A stretch of 64,000 bases of DNA from Tetrastigma voinierianum. Lineage: Eukaryota; Streptophyta; Magnoliopsida; Vitales; Vitaceae. The notes beneath the pieces are model-generated. The model was not told the origin of the DNA. It did not search any database and saw only the letters and a program-made list of their open reading frames with translations. Each line of letters begins with the position of its first letter. Position 1 is the first letter of the stretch. Positions 34,709 through 46,584 of this stretch are shown piece after piece. The translations under genes were made by a program, and so were the position numbers. The stretch lies in the NCBI GenBank assembly GCA_016808115.1, contig JAEQBH010000136.1:744001-808000 (forward strand), written 5' to 3'.

Positions 34709-35660
34709 TATGCTTCGATCAAACCTATTTCCTCTTTAGCATTTGGTTCAGAGGAGGGGAGCCATACTGGAGGCACTTTACTGCATTTATGAGGGTTTTT
34801 GGTTTAACCCTGCGGAGCTCATCATGACTTCTCTTTTCCACTTCGAGGAAAAGATACATTATGAGGCAAGCGGGCGGAGGCGAGATTTCCACTACTTGTT
34901 TTGCGTGCTCTCTGGTGTTGGGCACTATGGTTTTCCAATTGAACCCCATTTAGAGCGTCGTCGGGTATGTGAGGCTATTTTCTGTAGTGGGAGAAAAAGT
35001 GGCAATTTATTGTCAGAGGGTGCTCTATCCTCACTCGGGGATCAATGAGAGGACCGGTATACTGTGGCTCATTGAGGGCCCGTATCCCGGCATCCAAGCA
35101 GTTCCCATAGCCAGCGACCTTTGCTGCATCATCCCGGGCCTCAATGCGCCGGTCCTTGTAGATTCAGAAATTTGGGCTTAGTACTTTTAATATCACATAT
35201 GGAATTGTTCCATTTCTCCCCATGATTTTCGGCGTTATAGTGCAGTCCAGCATTGTGACTGGCGCCTTATGCTGTGCACGTTTCAGCTACATCTGCTTCT
35301 TTTGCTACTACCCATGCTTCCTTGGTAGAGCGGATGGCACGCACCGAAGCCATCCTTGCTCTGAACAATGCCATCCTTGTGCAGATTTAGAGCCACCTAA
35401 AGTGCTGCAGCAAATTCCTCCGATCCACCACTAGTAGCCTCGCGTCTTCATTTCGACGAAACCATGATAACACCCGACAAACTGACCCTCTCTGACTCCA
35501 TTAGACCTCCCTTGCGCGGCGGGAGCAATCCTTTCTCCAACTGCCCCTTCCCCCATAGTCTCACCAACAGCTGCTCATCTTGCTTAGGAAGAGGATGACA
35601 TTCCTCCCTCTGCCAAAATTTGAGGAGGTAGCACTTACTTCTTTAAGTTTCCACTCTATA
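34709..35660 (+). pseudogene. ORF3 of element K, second part
   Basis: The ORF at 34743-35048 reads ILEALYCIYEGFWFNPAELIMTSLFHFEEK in two overlapping segments, then GFPIEPHLERRRVCEAIF. These match the middle of the third ORF of Athila-type elements as I recall it from grapevine-like genomes. The frame shifts at about 34980 into the ORF at 34969-35181. The last 450 bases are fragmentary, ending near the CATTGAGGACAATG block. Role unknown. Confidence 0.65.
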
Positions 35661-35661
35661 T

Positions 35662-36267
35662 CCCATTGAGGACAATGCGATATTTGGTTGGGGGAGAATT
35701 AATGAAGGAAGTGGCTTTTATGTTATGGTTATGCTTTTGTTTTTGAGCAAGTCCTTTATTAGTTAGAATAAACTGGCAATAGTTTTTTACAAGTATAAGT
35801 ATGCCTTTAGTTTCAACACATGTTATAAAGCTTACAGTTTCTCATTTACAACCAATTTTTTTTATAATGCTCAGCAGTATGAGAAATTGAAATATTGTTC
35901 CAATACTGTTGATGCTAGAATGGTGTTATGCTTAGTTGAGTTGATAACCAGTTGATAACCACTCTAGACCCCATTGAGGACATTGCGATATTTGGTTGGG
36001 GGAGAATTAATGAAGGAAGTGGCTTTTATGTTATGGTTATGCTTTTGTTTTGAGCTAGTCCTTTTATGTAGTTGAATGACTTGCTGGCAGTAAGTTTTTT
36101 TTTTTACAAGTATAACTATGCCTTTAGTTTCAACACATGTTATAAAGCTTACAGTTTCTCATTTACAACCATTTTTTTTGTAATGCCCAACAGTATGAGA
36201 AATTGAAATATTGTTCCAATACCGTTGATGCTAGAATGGTGTTATGCTTAGTTGAGTTGATAACCAG
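35662..36267 (+). repeat. Two-copy tandem duplication, 308-base unit, in K's 3' region
   Basis: Both copies start CCCATTGAGGACA (35662 and 35970), continue 'ttggttgggggagaattaat', 'ttatgttatggttatgc' and 'gcctttagtttcaacacatg', and end 'gagttgataaccagttga'. The copies are very similar, differing by a few substitutions and short indels. The GAGGACAATG plus G-run block is a standard landmark of Athila-type 3' regions and looks like a polypurine tract; here it is duplicated. Confidence 0.88.
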
Positions 36268-37189
36268 TTGAAATTCTTATTGTTTTCAACCTTTTTCTTC
36301 CACTTTGAACTAACCACACATTGTGCACATTAGGTTTCAATGATAAGTTGAAAAACTGCCTTGCCTCTTAAGCCTTGCAAAAGTCGACCTAGTACTTTTG
36401 ACCACCTTTAATAGGTCGGGACCCCTGAATAAAAGACCAATGAGTCTTTCAAAAAAAAAGAAAAGAAAAAGAAAAAGAAGAGAAAAGAAAAAAATTATGA
36501 CACTTTGCCTTGAAACCCGAGCATGGTCCAAGGGGTATATGGCGAAAGTCTTTAAAGCCTGGTGCCTTAAACCAACTGGTTGGGAGTCACCGACTTTATG
36601 CTCATTACATGGGTGAATAGGTGGAGTTTAGCGAATTGTAGGTGCTAGAGTTTCGAACTCATTGAAAGTCCGGGGTGAAACCTGAAGAGTTAGTGGTTGA
36701 GAGATCCTTATGACTTGATGCCCTAAAACTTAATTGGTTGGGAGTCATCGGTGGACCCCCATTACATGGACAATTGTGATTTCGATACCATCAGCATTGC
36801 ACCCCTACAACAACAAAAGGAAGTTATAGAATAAAAGTGGGTCATGATCTATTAAGGTTGGTTAAGCTGTTAGGTTTAGACAAGAGCTAGGTTAGGGGGG
36901 GGGGAGAACATTTGAAATAATATTTTTTGAAACCTAATCAAACCAAACACTTAGGTTTTTGTGGAAGGTGTCAGGTTGGTTATCTAGAGTTGAACCTCTT
37001 TGATACTTGATTTTGCATAGCACACAGTCTTCCTAAGATAGTTGTTGGGCAGGCTTTCGGTGACTCTTGTTGAAGGTTGTGCATTATCCCCTCATTTTTT
37101 TTTAAACATCATTTTTGTGGACATATATAGCTGATCTTTTTTTTGTTTGCTTTCTTCTTCCTTCATTGCTAAGGGACTAGCGATGTGTC
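36268..37189 (+). other. 3' untranslated region of element K
   Basis: Non-coding sequence between the duplication and the polypurine tract. It contains an A/G-rich low-complexity tract (36450-36497) and the blocks 'gggagtcaccgactttatg' (36586) and 'gggagtcatcggtgg' (36741). Similar blocks occur in the 3' regions of Q (around 50290, reverse) and H2 (around 45645). A run of ten G bases is at 36895-36904. ORFs 36337-36531 and 36398-36616 are chance frames. Confidence 0.6.
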
Positions 37190-37201
37190 GGTTGGGGGGA
37201 G
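37190..37201 (+). promoter_or_regulatory. Polypurine tract of element K
   Basis: 'GGTTGGGGGGAG' immediately precedes the 3' LTR start TGATTACTACCC at 37202. This is the expected primer position for plus-strand synthesis. Confidence 0.85.
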
Positions 37202-38445
37202 TGATTACTACCCAAACAGTGTTGTTTTACACTCTTATTACTATAGGTTTTGAGCACTTTTTGCATAGTAATTAGCCTAATTAGCCTGATTGGCATGTTA
37301 AGGACCTAACTATGCCACTGATCATATTTTATGGTGAATTTTGTAGTTTTCACAGGCCAGTTATGCCAAGGTTAGAGAGTCAGCTCAATCACAGGGAATT
37401 CAAGTTGAAATCAGAGCTGCAGATCAAAAATTGGAAGAAGAGAAACTGATCTGAAGAATAAGCAAACATACTCGCAATTTCGTAAGGGTTGTGATTGTAA
37501 CCCTTACGAGAAATTTATAAGGCTGGAGCCCCAATTTAACTCTTGTTGTTGACTTTTTTTGTACTCTTTTTGATATCTTCCAAATTTGTCCCTATGTAAT
37601 AGTGATTCTCTTTTGATATTTTGGTAAATTGTATATGCAGTATGGCATATATGCCAGAGATAAGACTTTGTAATAAGGGAATTCATTGAAATTGAAAAAG
37701 CTTCCTAGAGAAGCCTCGTGTTTTTCTCTCTGGAGTTTCTCTCATTTTCTCACTAGCCAAACACTTCTGAGGATGACAACTCAGAGGATGAGTGGCTAAA
37801 CCCCCTTCCTCCTTGAAGTGAAGGCCACTAGGTGAAGGATTGTAAGGTAAACTAAGGGTTTCCAAGCTTTTCACGCAGGTTTCACTATCATTACTGTTCC
37901 TCTCTTCAACTTTAAATTTTTGTCCCTTCGAATCACCTTGAATGGTCAGTATTTGGTAAGCTTTCAGGGCTCATTGGATGCTTAATGTTAGATCCAATGA
38001 TGTTCGTTAGTAATCATTTATGAGGCATTGGAAGGTGAGTGACGGAGATTTGTGTTTTTACTGACTGAGAACATTAATGGCTAGTGAATGTCATTTTCAA
38101 AGAGATTTAATGAGGGTCAGTTTTTATAGCTAAATGAAGATTCGGTTCGGGGAGATAACTATACGTTATCCTCCCCAATGCGAGGCAAAGACCCGGAAAC
38201 CCTCTCATTTGCCTAAAAGAACCTAAACCTAGTCCTCGATACTTCAAGGGATCTCTTCCACATCTTAACGAATTTTACTTCAGTGACAACCATTACAACC
38301 AACCTTTTTTTACGAAAACCCAAAATCCAAAATGATTTCACCAGTTTAAACTTCACTGTCAGTCATTTCCACGAAGAAATCCCATCCTTGTGGACGATCC
38401 TAAAACCACTGTACTATAGTAGCTATGCCACAACAGACAAATATA

Positions 38446-39606
38446 TGTAACGACCCAAAATACCTTAGAATTTTATAATAATTTTATTATATGTCTGTAT
38501 GAATTGAGCAACCTGGTTTTTCCGAAAACCGATAAATGTGAAAGAATATGCGAGCATATGATTAAATATTATATGCTAAAAATGAGAAATTGATTGAACT
38601 CAAAATAAAACCCAAGTGAAAAGGACAAATTTGGAATTTTGTAAAATGAGGAATCAAGGTCATTTAGAAATGTTTATTTGTTTATGAAAATAGAAGTGAC
38701 ATATGTGCCATAAGGTAAAATTAAGACAACTTCTTAAATCAAAAAATAGAGTTTTGATGTGCCAAACGCAATTTGAGAAGTGGTAAGTGGATATTAGACC
38801 ACATTTTATCTTAGAACGCCCATTTGAGCAAAACGTTTAAGACAAGAGAGAGAGAAGAGTTAGGTTGAGGAGAAATCATGTTTTGTGGAGATCATCCCTA
38901 TTTCGTTTCCTATACATCAAGCTTCAAGGGAAGAATATTCAAAGGGATTTAAGGTAAGAACCAAACCCTAGATTTCTTTTAAATGACAAGTCTTTAATCC
39001 ATCCATGGGTTTTGCTCATGGTTGGTTTAGGATGATATGATGTTATTTGGGAGGATTCCATGATTTGTTTGGTTTTTTGATAATTCTTTTGAGAAAAATC
39101 GCAAAAGAGCAAAACTCGGAAACTGGGCATATTCGCCCTACGCCGCAACGTAGCCACGCCAGCGTGGATGCCCCACTGCTGACGACGGCCGAAGGTGCCA
39201 AAATGGCACCCCTTGGGTACGCCGAGGCGAAGGCCTACGCCGCATCGGGGAGAGCACGCCATGGCATGCACTATTGTTCATGTAGGGCAAAATTTTGATT
39301 TTTGTTTCAAAGTCTAAAGATTAAAAGGTCAATAGTATATGAACCCAATAAATGATTAACGGGGTTCAAATAAGGATAAAACTAAATGGAAAATGTATCA
39401 GATCACTTTAATATATTCATTTAGTAATGATTAATTGTTCAACCACTAAGAGTGAAAGAATTTGTATTTGACTAAAAAGTGTGCGATGACCACAAACACC
39501 TAGGACCGTATCGAAGAGACAAGGACCGATAAATTTGTATGTTCTCTATGACTCAATCTCATTTCAAGTTCTATTTGTGAAATATATATATATATATGAG
39601 AGCAGA

Positions 39607-39666
<60 letters not shown>

Positions 39667-40541
39667 ATTTGCAGAATTATTAGAATTAAATGTTTATCAA
39701 ATATCTGCATGTGCGCGTGTATTTGAATCCAGTAAGTGCTATTGTATGAGTAATTATTTAAAGCATTATTTGAATGACCAACATGACGGGATTCACCAAC
39801 TGGATTTTTCATGAAGGTGGGGTATTTGTTCAATGTGAAATCACTTTACTACTGAATGACAAACAGGGCGGGATTCACTAACTGAATCCGTTGTGAATGT
39901 TGACTCCATATGTGAGATTGTAATATTGAATGTGAAATCATTTCTAAATGAATAAAACAACTACCAACCGACCATCGTGAATGTTGACTCTATAAATACA
40001 ATCGAAATTGCAAACTCGAAAAGTGAAAAAATGATAGAAAATGCATTGTATAAGTATCTTTTACATTACAATTTGTGACATTGTATAAAGGCATTTTATT
40101 TTTGATAAATGCATGATCTGTATTGAACTAAAAATGGAATAGAGAATTAGAGAATCACTGGCAAGAAAATGCCAGTTTATTGTTTTATCAATGCACAGTA
40201 CCGAGTGATAGTAATGATTGAAAGTGCACTCCAAGGTCGAGAGCCCGCAGTCATTCATAAAGTTCACGAAATATGTCCACATGCATCTTACCATTTAAAG
40301 ATGACATTACTGTAAACAAAAGGAGCTCAACCCAATTATTTTGAAAACATTGAATGATATTATAAGAATTATAACATATGAGATCGTCCACACCCCGCAA
40401 TGAACCACAACAACCCATGTCTCGTCTCTCTCATCAACTAAACGCTATATTAATAGAAATGTGTTTGAGAAATGGCTTTCAAATAAGGCCACCCCTGATC
40501 CAAACAATCCACTAATGTGGTGGCGCTCGAGGGTCGCTACA
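38446..40541 (+). mobile_element. Chromovirus-type solo LTR inside K's 3' LTR
   Basis: The ends TGTAACGACCC and GGGTCGCTACA are inverted repeats with one mismatch in eleven, and the length is 2,096 bases. Blocks shared with the LTRs at 3021 and 7349 include 'ggtaagaaccaaaccctag' (38951), 'gccaaaatggcacccct' (39198) and 'cccaataaatgattaacgg' (39344). A long (TA)n tract lies at 39585-39664. No coding region. The flanking five bases (ATATA and TGTTA) do not match, so the target duplication is lost or altered. Confidence 0.83.
39585..39664. repeat. (TA)n microsatellite
   Basis: Alternating TA with one interruption ('gagagcagag', 39598-39607). The ORFs here with long isoleucine-tyrosine runs are products of this repeat. 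Confidence 0.97.
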
Positions 40542-40597
40542 TGTTAGGTTATAAATATTGTTGATTTCGACACTGACGCCACAGCACACGCTAATCA

Positions 40598-40602
40598 CAA
40601 CC
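40598..40602 (+). repeat. Target site duplication of element K, right copy
   Basis: CAACC, identical to 20956-20960, directly after the LTR end TAATCA. Confidence 0.9.
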
Positions 40603-41622
40603 AAAAGGATAACTAATACGGCCCTTTATTGATAAAATGTTGACAAAGTTAATGACACCCTATTTCTCGTTTTCTTTATGGATATTCTCGTTATAATCAA
40701 ATTTCCATAAATCTAAGAGGACCAGAGAAAACTACTTTTCAAAGGTCCCCACAACTTACTTTTATAAGGATGTTATTTGGATTGTGTAATTCTCAGATTT
40801 GGTGGAGAAGGCTATGGAAATTTTAATGGATGACTTCTCAGTTTATGGATCTAGTTTTAAGCATTGCCTGAAAATTTTAGAGACTGTACTTCAAAGGTGC
40901 CAAGATAAGAATTTAGTTCTGAATTGGGAAAAATGTCATTTCATGGTAATAGAAGGAATTGTCTTAGACATAAATTTCAAGTACTGGCTAGAAGTTGATC
41001 AAGATAAGGTTTAATAATAAACCGCCACCAAATTCAAGAAGGATTAGAAGTTTTTCGGGACATGCTAGATTTTAAGATTATCAAAGACTTCTCAAATTTC
41101 TAAACCAGAGTCTGCAAAGAAGATGCTGTTTAATTGATGACTTACTTTTGCAATGAAGAATAAATCGATAATATAGCTCATCCTCATAACACCAAACTGG
41201 AACAAAGTGAATCATGTGATGCTAGTGACTAGCAGCTTTGGGACAAAGAACAGAGAAAATTTTCAAAGCAATATACTATGCTAGCAAAACCTTCAATGAG
41301 GCACAAAAAAACTACTCAACTATAGAAAATGAGATGCCAACCATGGTGTTTTCTTGTGCAAAATTTAGACCATATATATTGGGGTTCCATGTCATCATAC
41401 ACACTGATCATGTAGCAATTAAGTATCTAATGACAAAGAAAAAATACAAACTAAGATCGATCAAATAACATGCAAGAACTGACTTCAAATCAAGGACAAG
41501 AAAGGGAGGACAGTGATAATGATCACTCACAGATTAGTGCTTTAATATAGATAAGAGACAAAATAGAGTAGAAAATTTCCCTAATGAGCAAATTTTTTTA
41601 GATACATCACCACTCTACCCTG
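40603..41622 (+). pseudogene. H2, part 2: RT and RNase H remnant
   Basis: RT resumes right after the K duplication: RKDNYPLPFIDKML-like words (40604-40640), then, with losses, the ORF at 40799-41014 (EILMDDFSVYGSSFKHCLKILE, with the xxDD box, and NLVLNWEKCHFMV). RNase H is in the ORF at 41238-41468 (IYYASKTFNEAQKNYSTIENEMP, HVIIHTDHVAIKYLM). It is the counterpart of H1 at 13250-14270 but has more deletions. It ends at the words for LYPW, where an LTR is inserted at 41623. Confidence 0.82.
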
Positions 41623-41957
41623 TGATGAGCCAAAAGTCATCTATTTTCAAACCATTTTTCGATTGATTTCTATCTAAAAGACCTATATGCGTAAATGGAA
41701 TAATCACCAAACTCGCTAAAACAGAAACCAGAAAGATATATTGCAGAGAAGGAGCAAAGTGGCTTGCTGTGAATGACACGATCGTCAATGATGCCCAACG
41801 AGAGAGGTGCAGGAAGAAAGGACCTCGAGGTCACGCATGCAATGAAGAATCACATCAAGGTCAACCACAAACCCGTGACATGCGGCAATCGGGATGAACG
41901 AGCAGTCGCAAATGTAAACCCGTCGTGCAACCATAAATTAATGAAGAACAGCATATG

Positions 41958-42345
41958 ATGTCGCGACACCATTTCGGTGTCAGCAGAATCTGAAGGCCGA
42001 AAGAAAGACATGCGAGGTCGTGATACGTAAAGGTCGCAACATAAGATTTTCAAGAGACTGGAACATCAAGTCGCGACACCAAGAGTCTTACATCAACACC
42101 GAATCGAATCGCTCAGAGTGGGTATCGAGACAACTAAAAGGAAATTAAGGTCGCGATGTCATTGCAGGTCACTGTGACGATGAACCTCTTGGGAAGACTG
42201 ATGAGTGATTAGACAACCTACGCCACCAAATAAAGCTTCCGCGACGATGCCGAGATAACCGAGGTCGCGACAAAGAATCGAGAGGTCGCGACATAGGAAG
42301 AGCCAAGGATGCTAAATGCAAGTAGCGACCCAAATAAAAGCTTCA
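41958..42345 (+). repeat. CGCGACA palindrome array in LTR U3
   Basis: Motifs include 'atgtcgcgacacc' (41959), 'aagtcgcgacacc' (42069), 'aggtcgcgatgtc' (42150), 'gaggtcgcgacaaag' (42262) and 'gaggtcgcgacatag' (42282). Variants differ mostly at CpG positions (GTCGTGA, GTCGCAA). It lies just upstream of the TATA box at 42467. Confidence 0.75.
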
Positions 42346-42466
42346 AGCGACAAATGCTTAGACAACTATACCGACAAAGAATCTATACCATATTAACAAC
42401 CAAATGGGCCGCGAACTAAATCCACAAGGAGGCGCAGATCAAGTTAGAAAAGCCCAACCGTAACCC

Positions 42467-42474
42467 TATAAATA
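42467..42474 (+). promoter_or_regulatory. TATA box of LTR
   Basis: TATAAATA in the context 'accctataaataagc', about 130 bases after the last motif of the array. Confidence 0.65.
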
Positions 42475-43901
42475 AGCAACTATTATCAAGGAAAGCAATT
42501 TCTCGCGCCTCAACTTAGAGATCCGCAGCCTAAGGCTCATGTATTTTAATTTCTTTCTTTGTTTTGTAGTTATTTTAGATTAGATTGTTATTTCTTTCAA
42601 ATTTGATTTGGAAGAATAAGTAAAGTAGTCAATGCGCACTCTATTTCTTTCAAATTAATCTGACTGCTCACCTGCATAAAATTTTGGAATTGATTTGTCC
42701 GAGACGATGGTTCTATTGATCAAAGCCATTGTAGGTGTAATAAAGTAATTTAGAAACCCAAATTTTCCATTGAATGTACTGCTGTTAGAATTTATATCTC
42801 CGTAGGAAATTTATCAAAGCCAATAACTTCACTTATAACCCACTACTGGTTCCTCGAATATTCCGATTCAGATCCCAATATCGTTGTCCTATACCCGCAT
42901 TAGGATTGTTTCATGCTCGACATTTCCGTGAGGAGGCCCTCTGAGTGACATTACGAGAAGGCATTCCTGAGAGTAGTGAACAATTTCTCAAAGGTATGCG
43001 AACCTCGACAATGGAGATCTAATGAGCTCGTGAATGTAAGTCGATGTTCAGTTTCTCACTTGAAATCGATCGAAGTTGAATGACTTATCAATTTAAAAGC
43101 AGAGAGTTCACCTTCGACCATCAGCAGAAGTTCAATCCCAGCAAGGATCTAATCAAGGGAAAAGGATGAACTGCTCCACTTTGAGGAAGAGAAACCAAAG
43201 AAGTGTAAACCTATGTTATACCTTATGTCTTAGAGCTAAGGTTTACAAATTTGTCTCGTGGTATGAAGTATTGGAAAAGAAAAATATCCGTAATAAGGCA
43301 ACCCAGATTAAGTAGTTATCTAACTTCCTGGTCTTCGAAAGAATGTGGAAGATTAGATGATGAACAAGGTCGTAAGGAGATCCATCCGCACTACTCCTAT
43401 TCCTTGACAGTTTTAAATCTGTGTCTATGAAGCAAAGTTACAGAGTAGTTCGTGTGAATTGATGTTTCACAATAGCGTATTTTCAATGTCTCTTAAAAGA
43501 TAACCTAATTACTCAATTTATTATTTTAGATTTTTAATTCATTTGTTATTAAGTCACTCTTCTAGTTTTTAATATTTTAAGTTTGCTAAGACATTTCAAA
43601 TGCCTATCAAAGTCCAAATAGTATAGAGTTCGAGTAGTCGTGGTAGTTGATTGAGAATTTGGTAACTGGAACGATATCCGACTTAAATCCAATTTAATAC
43701 TTGTTCGACCGCACACTTGCAAAGATCCCGATCAAAACCGTAAAGAAATGATTTACCTGGTGAACCCTTAATCGCATAAATAGATAAGGAACATTAAATG
43801 AAACAAGTTTCATGGCATTATTGTTTCGGGATTAGATAATAGTCCCTGGTAATAACGCTATAAATTTAGTAGGTATTTGGTCATCTGTAGTGAGTGAACA
43901 A

Positions 43902-44240
43902 CTCTGGTATGCTGATATTGTCAATTATTTAGCTTGTGGAATCATGCCACCAGATTTTAGCTACCAGTAGAAAAGAAAGCTGAGAACTAGTGCCAAAGTA
44001 TATATATGGGATGACAAACTGTTGTTTAGAAGAGGGGCATATCATATCATCAGAAGATGTGTGCTAAAAGATAAGCAAGGTGGAATTATTGATAAGTGTC
44101 ATGCATCACCATATGGAGGGCACTTTGCAAGAGACATAACTATTGGGTTTCTACTGGCGATTAAGCATAGATACACATCAGAAAAATTAAAAATTTCACA
44201 TTTTCCTAACCCGACTAGGGATCCATGTGATTCGATCAGA
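43902..44240 (+). pseudogene. H2, part 3: integrase zinc-finger fragment
   Basis: After the inserted LTR the frame reads WYADIVNYLACGIMPPDFSYQ, a TAG (43968-43970), then the ORF at 44022-44243 (FRRGAYHIIRRCVLKDKQGG, CHASPYGGHFARD). This is the integrase zinc-binding region and matches H1 at 14275-14520. The TAG is in the same place as in H1. After about 44140 the integrase text stops, and the rest of the core is missing. Confidence 0.8.
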
Positions 44241-45500
44241 TGATTTACGAATAGAAGAATACCTTATTCTATTTGAAACCCTTGTTTCGAGGCGCTAAAA
44301 GAACCCCTCCCATCGAATTGAAAGGTATAGCGATCGCTTCCACCCCCACGCTTATCCACACACAGCTTCTCTCGGAAACTAAGAAACGAGCGTGCTAGCA
44401 TTGGTCAGTCCCATGAGTCTAGCCGCCTCTCAATTGTGAAAAACAAATGAATTGATCCACATAGGGTATCCCTTAGGTTTAAATACCAATTTTAGGCCCA
44501 AGGGTTGGTTTCCGGCCAATTCTATGTGTGTGACCCTGAAGGTCCACCTGTTGGCAGTGGGCTCAAAAAGCCTATTTCGAAACCACTAGTCATAAGCAGC
44601 CTCTAGCAAGGTATTATGACCACCCAAATTATGTGGATGTCAATAGCCCGACATAACCTAATCCATAATAAATGTCGTAGTCCCTTTGTCTCACGATATC
44701 CTAATTGAACACAAGGTACGGGCTATGTCTCCTTATAAAGTCTAATCATGCAATTTTCTTCGACTTCCATAAATCGATAATAAAATGACATTAATAACCC
44801 TTATTAACCATTCGAGCATGGCCATGCACTAAACACATGTGAGGGGCCCACGTAGTGATATCTCTAAAATGAGGGGATAAATCCTTCATCCACCACGTCC
44901 CCACATGATTTATTTTATGTCCAACTAGAGTTCAGATACTGTCTACAAATGATGTTGAATTGTAATAAACATAAACCCTTAAGTGAAATTATGGTGGAAA
45001 GCATAGGGTCAAGGATAAAAGAATATATTATTAGATGAGAAGTAATTTTACACTGGCAATCCATGGTATTCTCATGGTGGGTCGATCCAAGATAATGTTC
45101 ACCAACATTTAAGTATATATCATCTACTTCAAGTATATACGATCTAATAATAGAACATGATCATCGCACAACTCCATACTAGTCTTAATTCACTACTGTT
45201 ATTGCCCACCACAATGAATCTAATTCAGGGACACCTTTAGAATAGTATTCCATTTTGAAAGTCCAGTGGTCACTATCAAGTCACACACTTGATGACCATA
45301 AGTGAATCAACTATTCATGGAGTAAATCACCAAAATTAGAAATGTAAGATGATAATGAAAATGCTTCTCGTTATCAAATATGAAAGCAATAATTAACATA
45401 ATATTGTCCAGCACATCATTAACAATTCCACTTGCACTAGTTTAACTGACATGTATCTAATACCCATTGACCTAATATGACTCTCATGCTTCGCTTATAC
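44241..45500 (-). mobile_element. Copia-like 3' LTR and end of RNase H, reverse strand (probable)
   Basis: On the minus strand, 45500 down to 45425 reads like the end of a copia RNase H frame (IRYMSV) followed by the purine-rich 'ctagtgcaagtggaat', a landmark before copia 3' LTRs, then TGTTAATGATGTGC as a plausible LTR start (45424). The following 1.2 kb is AT-rich and non-coding. The far end near 44241 is a guess. Assignment to copia rests on this short landmark only. Confidence 0.45.
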
Positions 45501-46407
45501 TAAAGGAGGTGCACTACGGAAAATTGAGAAGCTAAAAAAGAATGACAACTTAAAGGATGAGTGAGTTTTACCTTGTAGCCTTCTTACCTTAAGCAATTAA
45601 GCCCTTAGGAGTGTTCTACACCTAGTACCCTAATGCCAACTGGTATGGGAGTTGCTGACCCAAAGCTTATTAAGGGGTAGTAGAAAGCTTAAAAAGGTAA
45701 AACATTACACCACTCCAAACCTAAAACAAAATGACAGAAAAGATCTTCTGGAGCAGAATTGAAAATAGCAATGGAAAAGAAAAAATCACAAAGGAGAAAA
45801 TATAGAAAAATGCACCAGACCAAGTTTGGGTGGTGTTTGAAATGCTATTTTAGCGGAAAAAAATAGGATGAGCAATGAAAGCAAAATGTTGAAAAAATGT
45901 ATAGAGTCTAACATGAGCCTTAAATGTCCAATCATCTACCCAAGTACCCTAGCCAAACATTACAAGCTCAAAATGCCTATTTGATTCTCAAGGTTGTGTT
46001 ATGCCTACATTAGTGGAGAATAATATGAACAACGAGCCTATTTGACCTAAATTACTCTCAAAGAATACTATTCTGCATAGTAACCCTCATAAGGCTACCT
46101 AATATGCAAATTAGTCATAAAGGGAAGACCAACACACACTCATAAAGTAAAGAATTGTATCTGTTTATTAATTATGAATTACATGTTGTATTGAATGATC
46201 TAAATTGAAAATTTTTAGGATTCTGAAAATGAAGCTTAATTAGAATTGATGTCACAACTGAAATACTATTGAGGCCAAATTACTGAGTTGCCTGAAAAGA
46301 TGATTTAATTGAAAAATGTCCTTAAAAATCGATTTTTATTGTTTGAGGACAAACAAATAGCCTTTTCTTTGCTTGAGGACAAGCAAAACTTTAAGTTTAG
46401 GGTAGTT
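45501..46407 (+). other. 3' untranslated region of H2
   Basis: Non-coding. It contains 'gtatgggagttgctgaccc' (45646) like the 3' regions of K and Q. Near its end come two 'tgaggacaa' words (46343 and 46374) followed by 'gtttagggtagt' (46395-46406), a degenerate polypurine tract just before the LTR start TGATGAG at 46408. This order is the usual 3' end of Athila/Tat-like elements. Confidence 0.6.
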
Positions 46408-46584
46408 TGATGAGTTTAAAACTCATATATTTTTTAGCCCATTTTTCAAGTATATTTCAAGCTTAAAAGTCCAATTTAATGAAAGATTATGGAATTTTCA
46501 CCAAAATTTATGTTTTACAGAAATTTGAAGAAAAGAAGCAGAAAAGCAGCAAAAGTAGACAAAAAGGGAAGCAAATGGCAGAAA

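Larger units (their letters stand above)
20961..40597 (+). mobile_element. Element K: full-length Athila-like retrotransposon with nested insertions
   Basis: The element runs from TGATTA to TAATCA with CAACC duplicated on both sides. Order: 5' LTR (20961-22231), leader, gag (from 22478), protease, RT, RNase H, integrase, ORF3 (from 30220), 3' region, polypurine tract (37190-37201) and 3' LTR (37202-40597). Three later insertions enlarge it: 25631-27340, 30990-34708 and 38446-40541. All coding parts carry stops or frameshifts. The two LTRs are still easily alignable along their length, so K is younger than H2, into which it jumped. Without nested DNA it would be about 11.8 kb, normal for Athila-type elements. 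Confidence 0.88.
37202..40597 (+). mobile_element. 3' LTR of element K, interrupted
   Basis: It starts TGATTACTACCC at 37202 and aligns with the 5' LTR up to 'tatagtagctatgcc' (38414-38429). A chromovirus-type LTR (38446-40541) interrupts it. The K LTR then resumes with 'gttaggttataaatattg' (40543; compare 22171) and ends TAATCA at 40597, followed by the CAACC duplication. The reunited LTR is about 1.3 kb, like the 5' copy. Confidence 0.85.
41623..43900 (+). mobile_element. Athila/Tat-like LTR with CGCGACA motifs, inserted in H2
   Basis: It starts TGATGAGCC, the usual start of such LTRs. It carries a CGCGACA motif array (41958-42345), a TATA box at 42467, CCCTCTGAGTGACA at 42938, and the LTR-end block 'gaacgatatccgacttaa' (43671) followed by 'gaccgcacacttgc'. 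Left flank CCCTG and right flank CTCTG (43902-43906) are probably the target duplication with one change. Removing the LTR rejoins the H2 words for YPWYADIVNYLACG. The last 150 bases are not seen in sister copies. Probably a solo LTR. Confidence 0.75.

Noticed and set aside
39535..39833. ORFs on both strands with long isoleucine-tyrosine runs
   Set aside because: Pure products of the (TA)n microsatellite.
43829..43850. A second reverse tRNA-Asp-type primer site ('gtccctggtaataacgc')
   Set aside because: Too many mismatches to the site at 17014-17030 and no reverse LTR beside it; left as a weak resemblance.
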